Counted from the first letter of the stretch, positions 8,351 to 16,909 are shown. The stretch is DNA of 51,035 bases from Bacteroidaceae bacterium (GCA_017483765.1 JAFUVE010000045.1:1-51035), one strand, 5' to 3'. The notes: generated by a model not told the origin, from the sequence alone. Program-made: numbers and translations.

Positions 8351-8430
8351 AAAAAAAAAACTGCCGAGGCGTTTCGCCTTGCAGGTTCCAATTCTCTCGT
8401 CGGGGATTTGACGTCCCCTGGCGTTGGTTG
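8351..8430 (-). repeat. conserved 3' element, copy 2
   Basis: This is the second copy of the structured element described at 7472-7545, about 875 bp away and again just downstream of an Ala-rich lipoprotein gene. The GGGGA/TCCCC stem has a different loop, with compensating bases, and the linker GACGAGAGAATTG is identical. Confidence 0.7.
8361..8384 (-). terminator. intrinsic terminator of lipoprotein gene 2
   Basis: On the minus strand CTGC and GCAG, with inner AGGCG and CGCCT around an AAA loop, are followed by a run of ten T residues. Confidence 0.8.
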
Positions 8431-8451
8431 TTTGTAGTCTCTCGCTGAAGA

Positions 8452-8727
8452 TTACTGTGCTACAGAGTCAACTGCCTCAGCTGCGTCTGCTGCTGCGCTG
8501 TCAGCAACTTCCTCAACAGCTGCTGCTGCACTGTCAGCTACTGCTGCAACTGTGCTGTCTGCTGCTGCTTCTACGCTGTCAACAACTGCTGCTGCGCTGT
8601 CTGCTACTGCCTCAACTGCACTGTCTGCTGCTGCAACTGCGTCGCTTGCAGCGTCCTGCTTCTTCTGGTCGCAAGAAACGAATGACATACCTACCAATAC
8701 GGCTGCCATCAATACCAACTTTTTCAT
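8452..8727 (-). CDS. small Ala/Val/Asp-rich lipoprotein, paralogue 2
   Basis: This 91-residue protein has a lipoprotein signal peptide ending FVSC, with the lipidated cysteine at residue 19, then DQKKQDAASDAVAAAD. The mature part is almost entirely Ala, Asp, Ser, Val and Glu in repeated units such as AVADSAAA. It shares signal peptide, start of the mature chain, promoter and 3' element with the gene at 7582-7980, so the two arose by tandem duplication. This copy lacks the Lys-containing helical repeats of its longer relative. The function is unknown. Confidence 0.83.
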   Translation of the reverse strand: MKKLVLMAAVLVGMSFVSCDQKKQDAASDAVAAADSAVEAVADSAAAVVDSVEAAADSTVAAVADSAAAAVEEVADSAAADAAEAVDSVAQ

Positions 8728-8777
8728 CTTTTTTTGATAAATTTGATTGTTAAACGATTTGTTACTAAAAAACGATG

Positions 8778-8785
8778 CAAATTTA
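8778..8785 (-). promoter_or_regulatory. -7 box of lipoprotein gene 2
   Basis: The minus strand reads TAAATTTG, 50 bp before the start codon, at the same place as the box in copy 1. Confidence 0.6.
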
Positions 8786-8830
8786 AGGACTTTTTTAATT
8801 CGTTGTCATCTTAAATCCATTTTTTTTCGT

Positions 8831-8864
8831 TTTTTAACGTCATTTTAACACTCATTTTTGTAAC
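8831..8864 (-). promoter_or_regulatory. conserved block upstream of lipoprotein gene 2
   Basis: This is the counterpart of 8086-8119: GTTAC, GAGTGTTAAA and ACGTTAAAAA on the minus strand in the same order and spacing. Confidence 0.4.
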
Positions 8865-8954
8865 TTCCCGCCTTTAAGCAAAAAATACCTCTTATTTTGC
8901 AATAATTGTCCTGACTTTTTCAACTTCGTTTTTGTAATAAATATGCTTCTTTTT

Positions 8955-10091
8955 TCAGTTGATGAGAAATAAGTCCGACATGACACTGTCTGAAATATAC
9001 AGCCCTTTCCGGCTCAGACGCAAACGGCCGTTTTCCTCCACAAGATTTCCTGCCGACAAATGCAGGTCCAGCAATCGCTCAAATTCTTTTGTCATGATGT
9101 CTTTGCTTTCACTTGAGTGCAAATAGTCAATGTCTATCCCTTTCTTGGTGCGCAGACGTGTCATGATGTACTCGTTGAAATGGTCTGTGGCGCTTAGTGT
9201 TTCTGATCCCCAATAGACGCTTCCGCCATGCACTCCTTCTATGTATTTGTCCAGGGAAGTTATGTTCCATCTTCTATGTACGCCATCGTAGGAATGGGCG
9301 CCGGCTCCCAGGCCAATATAACTTTTGCCTGTCCAGTAACTCATGTTGTGTCTTGATTCCGTTCCTTTCAGGCAAAAATTCGACAGTTCGTAATGCTCAT
9401 AGCCTGCGTCTTCCATTTTATTTATTAATAATGTGTACATCGACAACATGGTTTCGTCGTCAACTACGTTGATCTTTCCGCTATCCTTCAGGCGGGTCAG
9501 AGGCGTGCCTTCCTCATACATCAGGGAATAGGCTGAGATATGGGGAACGCCTAAGCTCAATGCCTTGTCGATGTCGTCCGACCACATCTGAGGGGTCTCT
9601 TCTGGAAAGCCAAACATCAAGTCGATGCTGATATTCTTATACCCTTTCTCTTTTAACAGATAAACTGACTCCAAGGACTTCTCACTGGTGTGTCGGCGTC
9701 GGAGAAAGCGAAGGCGATTGTTGTCAAATGTCTGTAGACCCATGCTTACCCGGTTGACTGGCAGCGTGGTCAGTCCTGCAGCATAACTGGCGGTCACGTC
9801 CTCTGGATTGCATTCTATTGTCACTTCGGCATTCTCGTTGACATCATATATGCTGTATATTCCGTCAAAGAGTCGCTTTAGGTTGTCAATCGACAGTTGT
9901 GACGGAGTGCCGCCACCAATGTAGATGGTCTCTACGCGCTGAGCTGCACTCATTTCCTCCTTGCGGCATAGCATCTCTTGCAGCAGGGCGTCAACATACG
10001 ATTCCTTTTTTGCTGACTCCGTGGTAGAGAAAAAGTCACAATAAAGGCATCGCGATGCACAAAACGGGATATGAACATAGACTCCAGCCAT
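8955..10091 (-). CDS. hemW: radical SAM family heme chaperone HemW
   Basis: This 378-residue protein has the radical SAM cluster motif CASRCLYC at residues 11-18, immediately followed by DFFS. The preceding VYVHIPFC is typical of the HemN/HemW group. YIGGGTPS near residue 57 and ECNPEDVT near 93 are the next family signatures. The length and the very short N-terminus fit HemW, a heme-binding chaperone, rather than the longer oxygen-independent coproporphyrinogen oxidase HemN. It follows the DHH phosphoesterase gene by three bases, so the two are probably one operon. Confidence 0.85.
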   Translation of the reverse strand: MAGVYVHIPFCASRCLYCDFFSTTESAKKESYVDALLQEMLCRKEEMSAAQRVETIYIGGGTPSQLSIDNLKRLFDGIYSIYDVNENAEVTIECNPEDVTASYAAGLTTLPVNRVSMGLQTFDNNRLRFLRRRHTSEKSLESVYLLKEKGYKNISIDLMFGFPEETPQMWSDDIDKALSLGVPHISAYSLMYEEGTPLTRLKDSGKINVVDDETMLSMYTLLINKMEDAGYEHYELSNFCLKGTESRHNMSYWTGKSYIGLGAGAHSYDGVHRRWNITSLDKYIEGVHGGSVYWGSETLSATDHFNEYIMTRLRTKKGIDIDYLHSSESKDIMTKEFERLLDLHLSAGNLVEENGRLRLSRKGLYISDSVMSDLFLIN

Positions 10092-10094
10092 CGT

Positions 10095-11129
10095 CTATTG
10101 ACTTAGGGTCTCCCTGTAGGCTTCCAGGGCTTTCCTGGCTGTATCCAATGCTTCGTCTATCGTGCAGTAGAGCGTGCCGCCTGCTGCATGGAAATGACCG
10201 CCGCCATTGAAATATTTCTCTGCCACTTCCTGAGCGGAAAAGTCGTCATAACTTCTGATTGACACGAAGATACGGTCTTTCTCTGTGTCTTCACGCAGCG
10301 ATATGCTTAGTTTCGTCCCCTTAATTTCAAGTGGAATATTCACAAAGCCCTCTGCGTCTCCTTTCATGTACTTGAATTGTTTCAACTCTTCTCGGCTTAC
10401 GGAAAATATCGAGGCATGAAGGTCGGGATAAAGCTCAAGCTTGTTGAGCAGGATATGGCCAAGCAGGCGGTACCGTCCCTCAGAGTATTGATTGTAGATA
10501 TTTCTGACTATCTTGTCTTTGTCTATGCCTTTCCGCATCAACCCGGCGATTATCTCATATATCTCTGGGTCGTTCGAGTTGTATGTGAAACGGCCTGTAT
10601 CAGTGCACATGCCGGCATACAAATCCTCAGCGCAGTGTAGGCTTATCTGTTTTTCTTCTCCCATTGCGATGAGCAGCCGGTAAAGCAGTTCGCAGGTGCT
10701 GCTCATCTCTGGTCGTGACAGTTGGATCGTGCAGAAATTCTCGGGGTTCTCATGGTGGTCTATCATCAGCTTCTTGCAGCGGCAATGTGACAATGGCAAC
10801 TGCATCTCGTCTACACGATACATGCCGTTATAATCCAGTGCGATGACAAGGTCGGCCTGCTGAAAATAGCTTTTCGACAATGCTCGTCTGCGGTCGTATT
10901 GGATAATCTTGTCTGCGTCGTTCATCCAGCGCAGATAGTCGGGAAAGTAGTTCGGCACAATCACTACCACCTGTTTCCCTTTCCGCTTCAGATATTCATA
11001 CATCGCGAGTGATGAGCCTATCGCGTCGCCGTCTGGACCTGTATGGCATGTTATCACCACATTTCGGCTCTCAGCCAGCATCTCTTTTATTTTCGTCGCC
11101 TCTTGGGCGCTTACAACGGTTCTTAGCAT
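10095..11129 (-). CDS. nrnA: DHH/DHHA1 phosphoesterase, NrnA-type oligoribonuclease/pAp phosphatase
   Basis: This 344-residue cytoplasmic protein has the DHH domain metal motifs: CHTGPDGDAIGSSLA near residue 30, DYNGM near 100, and LMIDHHENP near 124. The C-terminal DHHA1 domain has the substrate-binding FNGGGHFHAAGG near residue 310. This architecture and length match NrnA, which degrades very short RNAs and 3'-phosphoadenosine-5'-phosphate. Related stand-alone DHH-DHHA1 proteins also cleave the dinucleotide pApA, so the exact substrate is open. It is the first gene of a probable operon with hemW. Confidence 0.82.
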   Translation of the reverse strand: MLRTVVSAQEATKIKEMLAESRNVVITCHTGPDGDAIGSSLAMYEYLKRKGKQVVVIVPNYFPDYLRWMNDADKIIQYDRRRALSKSYFQQADLVIALDYNGMYRVDEMQLPLSHCRCKKLMIDHHENPENFCTIQLSRPEMSSTCELLYRLLIAMGEEKQISLHCAEDLYAGMCTDTGRFTYNSNDPEIYEIIAGLMRKGIDKDKIVRNIYNQYSEGRYRLLGHILLNKLELYPDLHASIFSVSREELKQFKYMKGDAEGFVNIPLEIKGTKLSISLREDTEKDRIFVSIRSYDDFSAQEVAEKYFNGGGHFHAAGGTLYCTIDEALDTARKALEAYRETLSQ

Positions 11130-11175
11130 AGTTTTTGAAAATTTTCACGAAGATACGACTTTTTATCCACATTCA

Positions 11176-11183
11176 CAAATTTA
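11176..11183 (-). promoter_or_regulatory. -7 box of nrnA-hemW
   Basis: The minus strand reads TAAATTTG, 46 bp before the nrnA start. No clear -33 element is seen. Confidence 0.5.
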
Positions 11184-11550
11184 TCTTCTTTATCGCTGTC
11201 TTTTGCGGTCTCTTTTCCTTACTTCGACCGACATTTATCTTTTTCCTTGTATGTCTCGGCTCCTTTTTTATTTCTTTTTTTATAGATTCAAATTATCTGA
11301 TAAGAATTTTCATTTATTTTTCTGTCAATTATCTTTCATGAAAAATCGGTTCCTCGTAAATTTGTGCAGATTGCCTCTTTATCGTGAAAACGAACACGGA
11401 GCCAAGCTTGCCCCCGGCTTTGTTGAGTGCAGCCGATAATCATGCCACTAATTTTCAAAGTTTCTCTACGTCTTGATCCTTTCGCAACATGGAATCACTT
11501 TATTAATTTACAAAATAGTGAAAAAATTTTTTTTATATTCTTTTTTTTCG

Positions 11551-11558
11551 TAACTTTA
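11551..11558 (+). promoter_or_regulatory. possible -7 box of the SH3b gene
   Basis: TAACTTTA differs from TAnnTTTG only at the last base and lies 61 bp before the ATG. Confidence 0.35.
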
Positions 11559-11619
11559 CGCAGAATAATCATTTCACTCATAAAATTAAAGTTCAACCTC
11601 TTTAAAAATTATCTTCAAA

Positions 11620-12297
11620 ATGAAAAAACTAGTATCTTTCTTTCTGTGCATACTCGTTACAACCTTTGCTTATGCACAAAACATCTACGTTTGCACCGGC
11701 GACAACGTCAATGTCAGAACTGGTCCAGGAAAACAGTATCCCAATGTCATGCATAACATTGCAAGACCCAGTAGGGCTCAAATCTTCAAAGGACAGGAAG
11801 TGGAGTATCTTGGGGTCACTAAAAACGGCTTTATGAAAGTGTCTCATCCCGATGATATCTGGCAAGGAGGTACGGGATGGGTCTCTGCTCAGTATCTTAG
11901 AAGAAAAGGAGCTCCCAGTCCCGGGGCCGCATCTGCTCTCGAACGGAAAGTGATAGGAAGACATATGCTCAGTCTGCAATGGATTTCATGGGATTATTTC
12001 GGCACTTGCAACATCACGAAGGAAGCGGATGGACGCTTACGCTGTGTCGGTGAGCAACTGTCGAAGGAACATCCCGGCGACTACCTCAAGCTCGACGGCT
12101 ATGTGTCAATCGTCGATGCAAAACATCTTATTTTTGATGGTGACATCTCTATCAGGGTTTACCATCTCAACGATGGCGAGCCTTACACACGCTCTGGACA
12201 GTATGATTTCGTGTCCACTCAGAACCGAAAATACTGGCGTGCACAAAACCTTGAAATAATCGATGCATGCGACTATGTCGACATTTATTTCAAGTAA
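11620..12297 (+). CDS. secreted bacterial SH3-domain protein
   Basis: This 225-residue protein begins with a signal peptide (MKKLVSFFLCILVTTFAYAQ). A bacterial SH3 domain (about 21-95) follows, with the typical NVRTGPGKQYPNV start and the closing GGTGWVSAQYLRRK. SH3b domains usually bind peptidoglycan or peptides in the cell envelope. The C-terminal half (about 110-225) is not recognised; it contains aromatic and Asp-rich segments such as QWISWDYFGTCNI and DYVDIYFK. The first ATGTAAC box of the GH115 control region overlaps its stop codon, so it lies directly beside, but not clearly within, the glycan locus. Confidence 0.75.
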   Translation: MKKLVSFFLCILVTTFAYAQNIYVCTGDNVNVRTGPGKQYPNVMHNIARPSRAQIFKGQEVEYLGVTKNGFMKVSHPDDIWQGGTGWVSAQYLRRKGAPSPGAASALERKVIGRHMLSLQWISWDYFGTCNITKEADGRLRCVGEQLSKEHPGDYLKLDGYVSIVDAKHLIFDGDISIRVYHLNDGEPYTRSGQYDFVSTQNRKYWRAQNLEIIDACDYVDIYFK

Positions 12298-12324
12298 TGT
12301 AACCTCTTAAAAAGATAATGTAAC
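12296..12324 (+). promoter_or_regulatory. direct repeat AATGTAAC x2, 21 bp apart (GH115 operator candidate)
   Basis: AATGTAAC at 12296-12303 recurs at 12317-12324, exactly 21 bp on. The second copy extends to ATGTAACGAAGA. The same pair with the same 21-bp phase stands before the FAS1-Sus operon (17048-17076). Repeats two helical turns apart are what AraC-type DNA-binding domains, including those of hybrid two-component regulators of polysaccharide loci, usually recognise. An inverted GTTAC at 12341-12345 lies nearby. Confidence 0.55.
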
Positions 12325-12360
12325 GAAGACTGTCGCATTTGTTACAATGCGTAAAAATAT

Positions 12361-12396
12361 CGAAATCCCGCGGAAACCCTCTTTCGCGGGATTTCG
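12361..12396 (+). terminator. 12-bp perfect hairpin between operator and -7 box
   Basis: CGAAATCCCGCG and CGCGGGATTTCG form a perfect 12-bp stem with a 12-nt loop. The hairpin ends two bases before the TAATTTTG -7 box of GH115. It could terminate transcription from the SH3b gene, although only TTAATTTT follows it. It could also be an operator covering the -33 zone. Confidence 0.5.
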
Positions 12397-12397
12397 T

Positions 12398-12405
12398 TAA
12401 TTTTG
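12398..12405 (+). promoter_or_regulatory. -7 box of the GH115 gene
   Basis: TAATTTTG matches TAnnTTTG and lies 136 bp before the ATG. This gives a long leader and leaves the hairpin at 12361-12396 where the -33 element should be, so the promoter probably depends on an activator. Confidence 0.5.
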
Positions 12406-12541
12406 CACTGAAAAAATTTTTAGTTCGCGAAGATGAGTTAAAAAAAGTGTTTATTCGCTTTCGGCACGTCTGCCATCTTGTTGATGGAGATCGTTCTGAC
12501 CACTCATCTTTTTCTTTCATTTGAATTAAATTTTACAAGAT

Positions 12542-14983
12542 ATGAGAATACTTAATTTTTTATGTGCAGCTATGTTCGCTTTCGTCGCTACCAATGCTTC
12601 GGCAGCTGAGCAGTTCGTTTTCTTCGGGGAACAACCAAATACCTTGTGTCTTTCCGACAAGCAAGGCGATATTCAAGTCGACGATAAGGACTTCAAGGGC
12701 GTGCTTATCGCAGTAGATAATCTGAAAAAAGACCTCGACAAAGTGCTCTCGCGACATAACCTGCCTATCATGGTGGGAACATACGGAAAGAGTGCGCTTA
12801 TCGATAAGTTGGCCAAGAAAAAACTGATAAACGCCGACGAACTCAAGGGAAAGCGTGAGAAATTCGTTATCTCGTTCGTCAAGAACCAGCTGGTCATCGC
12901 CGGCTCTGACAAGCGCGGCACCATTTATGGCGTCTATGAGTTCTGCGAGCAGATCGGGGTCAGCCCATGGTATGACTGGGCGGACTCACCCGTTGAGCGG
13001 CATGACAAAATCTTTATAAAGAATGGTGTGTTCACCGATGGGGAACCTGCCGTGCGCTACCGTGGCATCTTCCTCAACGACGAGGCGCCCTGTCTCAGTG
13101 GGTGGGTAAAGCAGAACTATGGCGGCATCTTCAACCACGAGTTCTATGCACGTGTCTTCGAGTTGGTTCTGAGGCTAAAAGGCAATTATATGTGGCCTGC
13201 CATGTGGAACTCGGCTTTCTATGCAGAGGACCCGCTCAATATGCAGACGGCTGACGACATGGGTGTGATGATGGGAACCAGCCACCATGAACCGATGGCG
13301 AAGGCGCACAAGGAATGGACGCGCGACAAAAGCCATGGCGCATGGAACTACGACACCAATAAGGCCGAGCTCGACGCATTCTGGAAGAGTGGGGTGGAGC
13401 GGATGAAAAATACTGAGGATGTCGTCACCATCGGCATGCGTGGTAACGGCGACGAACCGATGGGCGAGAACGCAGATGTGGCATTGCTCGAGAGGGTGGT
13501 GTCCAACCAGCGCAGACTCATCGAGGAAGCCACAGGCAAACCGGCGAACCAGACTCCACAGCTGTGGGCCCTATATAAAGAGGTTCAGGAATATTACGAG
13601 AAGGGAATGAAAGTGCCGGATGATGTCATTCTCCTGCTTTGCGACGACAACTGGGGTAATGTGCGCGTTTTGCCTGAACTGGACGGCAACAACGCACAGG
13701 GCGCGTTTGCCAAGCGGCATCCGGGGGGATACGGAATGTATTATCATGTCGATTATGTAGGGGCTCCTCGTAACAGCAAGTGGATAAACATCAGCCAGGT
13801 ACAACGTATGTGGGAACAGCTGCAACTGACTTACGACTATGGAGTCAGCCAGCTGTGGATTCTCAATGTGGGCGACCTCAAGCCTATGGAACTCCCTATC
13901 GACTTCTGGTTCCGTATGGCATGGAATCCCAACCAGTTCAACGCATCTAACCTGCAGAACTATATCGAACGCTTCTGCCGGCAGCAGTTTGGTGAGGAAT
14001 TCGCTGTGGAGGCGGCTAGAATTCTCAACCTCAACTGCAAATACACTCACCGGCGAACGGCTGAGCAAATGGAGGCAAATACCTACAGCCTTACTAACGG
14101 TGAATGGAACACACGCCTTCAGGAGTTCAACCAGCTCAATGATGAAGCCCAGGCACTACGCGCAAAGATGCCGGAGAAATACCACGATGCCTACGACCAG
14201 CTTATCGGCTTCCCTGTGGCGGCCATGGCGAATATCTACAATATGTACTATGCTCAGGCCATGAACCGTTATTTGGCCGACAAAGGCAATATCGAGGCCA
14301 ATGAGTGGAGCAAGAAGGTGAAGGAGTATTTCGACAAGGATGCGGAGCTCTGTGCTTTCTACAACCACGAGATTGCCAACGGGAAATGGAACCATATGAT
14401 GGACCAGGTGCATATCGGCTACAGGTCGTGGAACGACCCGCGTGAGAATGTCCTGCCTCCGACCATCGTCATCGATCAGGAGTCTGCCAAAGAGAATGCG
14501 CCGGGACTCATTATCACTCCGCCTGACAACGTCGTCATCGAGGCGGCCGACTTCAAGGCCAGCAAGGACGCCAAAGAGGCAAAGTGGCAAGTGATTCCTG
14601 ATTTTGGTATTTATAAGGACGCAGTTGGACTTTTCCCCTACACCAAGCCTACTGATGGGGCATCATTGATCTACGACTTCACTGTCCCTCAGACTCTCAA
14701 GACAAAACGCATGGTCATCGCTGTCGCGCCAACCTTCCCGTTCAACAGCGGCAGGGGACAGCGGCTCAAAGTGTCGGTCGACGGCAAGGAAATGACCACA
14801 CTTAATGTCAACGAGGCAAGCAAATACATCGTCAATGCTTTCCACGACCAAAACTACGAATGGGAGAAGACTCGCATCAACAACCAGAAAATCAGTCTGG
14901 AAAACCTTGCGCCTGGGCATCATTCCATCTCCCTTGAGCCTCTTGAACCAGGCATCGTCATCGAGCGAATCACTATCGAATAA
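12542..14983 (+). CDS. GH115 family alpha-glucuronidase
   Basis: This 813-residue exported enzyme has a signal peptide (MRILNFLCAAMFAFVATNASA). The catalytic core carries strong GH115 signatures: RYRGIFLNDEAPCLSGW near 172, the RLKGNYMWPAMWNSAFYAED segment near 215, MGTSHHEPMAKAHKEW near 250, and LLLCDDNWGNVRVLP near 365. A C-terminal beta-rich region (about 660-813) completes the family's multi-domain layout. GH115 enzymes remove alpha-1,2-linked glucuronic or 4-O-methylglucuronic acid from internal residues of xylan; some act on arabinogalactan glucuronic acid. The neighbouring GH67 and XylE favour xylan. It is convergent with GH67 and shares an operator-like repeat with the Sus operon. Confidence 0.93.
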   Translation: MRILNFLCAAMFAFVATNASAAEQFVFFGEQPNTLCLSDKQGDIQVDDKDFKGVLIAVDNLKKDLDKVLSRHNLPIMVGTYGKSALIDKLAKKKLINADELKGKREKFVISFVKNQLVIAGSDKRGTIYGVYEFCEQIGVSPWYDWADSPVERHDKIFIKNGVFTDGEPAVRYRGIFLNDEAPCLSGWVKQNYGGIFNHEFYARVFELVLRLKGNYMWPAMWNSAFYAEDPLNMQTADDMGVMMGTSHHEPMAKAHKEWTRDKSHGAWNYDTNKAELDAFWKSGVERMKNTEDVVTIGMRGNGDEPMGENADVALLERVVSNQRRLIEEATGKPANQTPQLWALYKEVQEYYEKGMKVPDDVILLLCDDNWGNVRVLPELDGNNAQGAFAKRHPGGYGMYYHVDYVGAPRNSKWINISQVQRMWEQLQLTYDYGVSQLWILNVGDLKPMELPIDFWFRMAWNPNQFNASNLQNYIERFCRQQFGEEFAVEAARILNLNCKYTHRRTAEQMEANTYSLTNGEWNTRLQEFNQLNDEAQALRAKMPEKYHDAYDQLIGFPVAAMANIYNMYYAQAMNRYLADKGNIEANEWSKKVKEYFDKDAELCAFYNHEIANGKWNHMMDQVHIGYRSWNDPRENVLPPTIVIDQESAKENAPGLIITPPDNVVIEAADFKASKDAKEAKWQVIPDFGIYKDAVGLFPYTKPTDGASLIYDFTVPQTLKTKRMVIAVAPTFPFNSGRGQRLKVSVDGKEMTTLNVNEASKYIVNAFHDQNYEWEKTRINNQKISLENLAPGHHSISLEPLEPGIVIERITIE

Positions 14984-15016
14984 AAACTGGATTAATCTCC
15001 TTCATAACATAATCAT

Positions 15017-15054
15017 TGACGGCGGACCATGCTCATTGCATCGGTCCGCCGTCA
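15017..15054. terminator. strong hairpin between convergent GH115 and GH67
   Basis: TGACGGCGGACC and GGTCCGCCGTCA form a perfect 12-bp stem, extended inside by ATGC/GCAT around a short loop. It lies between two convergent genes and probably serves as a bidirectional terminator, although neither side has a long T run. Confidence 0.65.
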
Positions 15055-15125
15055 TTGTCTATGCCTGTTTGGGCTGGCTCTCAGTGGGTTTAATTGTAGG
15101 ATGCGTCTCTTTACACTATTCTTGC

Positions 15126-15149
15126 ACGGGAAGATCTGTCTTTTCCCGT
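15126..15149 (-). terminator. weak hairpin downstream of GH67
   Basis: ACGGGAA and TTCCCGT flank a 10-nt loop, 18 bp beyond the GH67 stop. There is no T run, so the role is uncertain. Confidence 0.3.
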
Positions 15150-15166
15150 ACGCGTTTCCTGTCTGA

Positions 15167-16909
15167 TCACTGAGGCAGCTTGCTCATGTCTGCCGCCGTA
15201 TAGTTGTCCATTCTTAGCTTATATGCCATCAGGTCTTTCAGGGAATGGCGAGGTTCTGGACAATCTGCTGGCAACGCCCTGCCTGAGAACTGCTGGAAAT
15301 AGAGCAGGCAGGCATCACGCCACCACCACGCGTCTTTTGCCTGACGCTCAAATCGAACCCGCATGTGCTGATAACGATTTTCGTCAATATAAGGCTTTAC
15401 CGACTCCCAGGTCTTCACGAACGACTCGGCCTGACGTACGCCCCGGTCGTAGGCATAGCACAGATTCTCCCACATCGACAGGCCGTTACGCATCTCATAG
15501 TCCCAGCTTACGTGGTGAAACCAGAGCAGCAAATCCTCTGGACAGGTGTTCAGGTCGTTATACATCGTACGCAATGGTTCTGGATACTGACCAACATTGT
15601 TGGAGCCCTCATTTCCGGTTACGCATGGCTCGTTGTGGTCGCTGCGGTTGAAACCCAGGCCGATGCTGTCGGCACGGTGGTAGAAGCGGGGAAGCCAGTC
15701 CGGGCGGCTACCCTCAACATAGTACCATGGCTCCGGGCCGTAATGGTGGCCGCCGGCAAAGATATGGTGAAGGCCTAATGGCATCATATAGTCTACGACT
15801 GCCTCGCGGCTTTTCATCAGCAGCTGGGTCACCGGTTCTACAAAACGGGGGTCTTCACTATAGCTTTTGCTCAGAAATTCTCTCGCTATCTCACGGGAAC
15901 TGGCATCGCTGTCCTTTGCCAAACGGCCGAACGCCCACCAGTTCACCATCGCCATGTCGCTGCCGGTCCAGTTCGGCGTGTCTCCTATGTTGGCCACACC
16001 GGCGATGCCTTCCAGTGGCACGCCGAAGGTGTCTATCTGACGGAAAAACTCTTTCCACATCGGGGCCAGGTAGCAGGTGTGGATGCTCTCGCCGGTATAT
16101 TCCTGCGTTATCTGGAACTCGGCCATCATCTTCGTCTTTTTCAACTTGAAAAACAATGGAGAGACGGCTTCACGGGGCTGGAAGTCTATCGGGCCGTTCT
16201 TGATCTGGATGATTACGTTGTCAGCGAACTGACCGTCATAGGGCACGAACTCTTCGTAGGCCTGGTTGGCACGGTCGCTGGCCTGTGCGGAATAGACGAA
16301 GGCGCGCCACATCACGATGCCGCCATGGGGAGCCAGGGCCTCGGCCAGCATGTTCGCTCCGTCAACGTGGGTACGCCCATAGTCCATCGGACCAGGTTCG
16401 CCCTCACTGTTCGCCTTCACCAGAAAACCACCGAAATCGGGTATTTTCTTGTATATCTCATCACATTTCTTACGCCACCATTCACGCACTTTTGCGTCCA
16501 ACGGGTCGGCTGTCGACAAATCTCCGAGGGCTTTCGGACTGGCGAAATTCACGGATAAATACACCTTGATACCGTAGCTGCGAAGGATATCAGCTATCTT
16601 CGCTGTCTTGCTCAGCATATCGCTTGTCAGCATCAGTGGCTTGGCGTTCACATTATTCAAGACACTGCCGTTGATACCCAGCTCATGGTTGATGCGCCCG
16701 TACTCCTCATAACGCTGACGAAGGCTGTCGGGCATCTGCTTTTTACCGGACGGAATCAACTCCCATTTCCATATCGAGCGTCCGGCATAGCCGCGCTCTA
16801 CCGTACCGTCTGGATTGTCCCAGTGGTTCAACAGCCGGAGCGGATAACTCTTGCTCCATGAGTTCGTGAATACGAACAATAATAGTGCTAAAATACCTAG
16901 TTTTCTCAT
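15167..16909 (-). CDS. GH67 alpha-glucuronidase lacking the N-terminal domain
   Basis: This 580-residue exported enzyme starts with a signal peptide (MRKLGILALLLFVFTNSW) and enters directly at the TIM barrel with LRLLNHWDNPDGTVERGYAG. The GH67 catalytic set is complete: NSEGEPGP (Glu169, acid), KNGPIDFQPRE (Asp242) and EFQITQEYTG (Glu270). These sit at a constant offset of 123 from the Cellvibrio GlcA67A residues 292, 365 and 393. The helical C-terminal domain has PEDLLLWFHHVSWDYE and WWWRDACLLYFQQFSG. The usual GH67 N-terminal alpha/beta domain is absent, and an in-frame stop lies nine bases before the ATG, so no start was missed. GH67 releases (methyl)glucuronic acid from the non-reducing end of xylo-oligosaccharides. 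Confidence 0.94.
   Translation of the reverse strand: MRKLGILALLLFVFTNSWSKSYPLRLLNHWDNPDGTVERGYAGRSIWKWELIPSGKKQMPDSLRQRYEEYGRINHELGINGSVLNNVNAKPLMLTSDMLSKTAKIADILRSYGIKVYLSVNFASPKALGDLSTADPLDAKVREWWRKKCDEIYKKIPDFGGFLVKANSEGEPGPMDYGRTHVDGANMLAEALAPHGGIVMWRAFVYSAQASDRANQAYEEFVPYDGQFADNVIIQIKNGPIDFQPREAVSPLFFKLKKTKMMAEFQITQEYTGESIHTCYLAPMWKEFFRQIDTFGVPLEGIAGVANIGDTPNWTGSDMAMVNWWAFGRLAKDSDASSREIAREFLSKSYSEDPRFVEPVTQLLMKSREAVVDYMMPLGLHHIFAGGHHYGPEPWYYVEGSRPDWLPRFYHRADSIGLGFNRSDHNEPCVTGNEGSNNVGQYPEPLRTMYNDLNTCPEDLLLWFHHVSWDYEMRNGLSMWENLCYAYDRGVRQAESFVKTWESVKPYIDENRYQHMRVRFERQAKDAWWWRDACLLYFQQFSGRALPADCPEPRHSLKDLMAYKLRMDNYTAADMSKLPQ

Larger units (their letters stand above)
11130..11619. other. 490-bp AT-rich divergent intergenic region
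   Basis: This separates the minus-strand nrnA-hemW pair from the plus-strand SH3b gene. It holds the probable -7 boxes of both. A 68-codon plus-strand frame at 11135-11341 is rich in Phe and Ile, as expected from AT-rich noncoding DNA, and shows no supporting signal. Nothing else is recognised. Confidence 0.4.

Noticed and set aside
8161-8352. 63-residue plus-strand frame between the lipoprotein genes
   Set aside because: No promoter, no domain, no signal peptide, and it runs into the A-run of the 3' element.
11135-11341. 68-residue Phe/Ile-rich plus-strand frame with apparent membrane segments
   Set aside because: The composition is what AT-rich noncoding DNA gives, and it overlaps the promoter region of nrnA.
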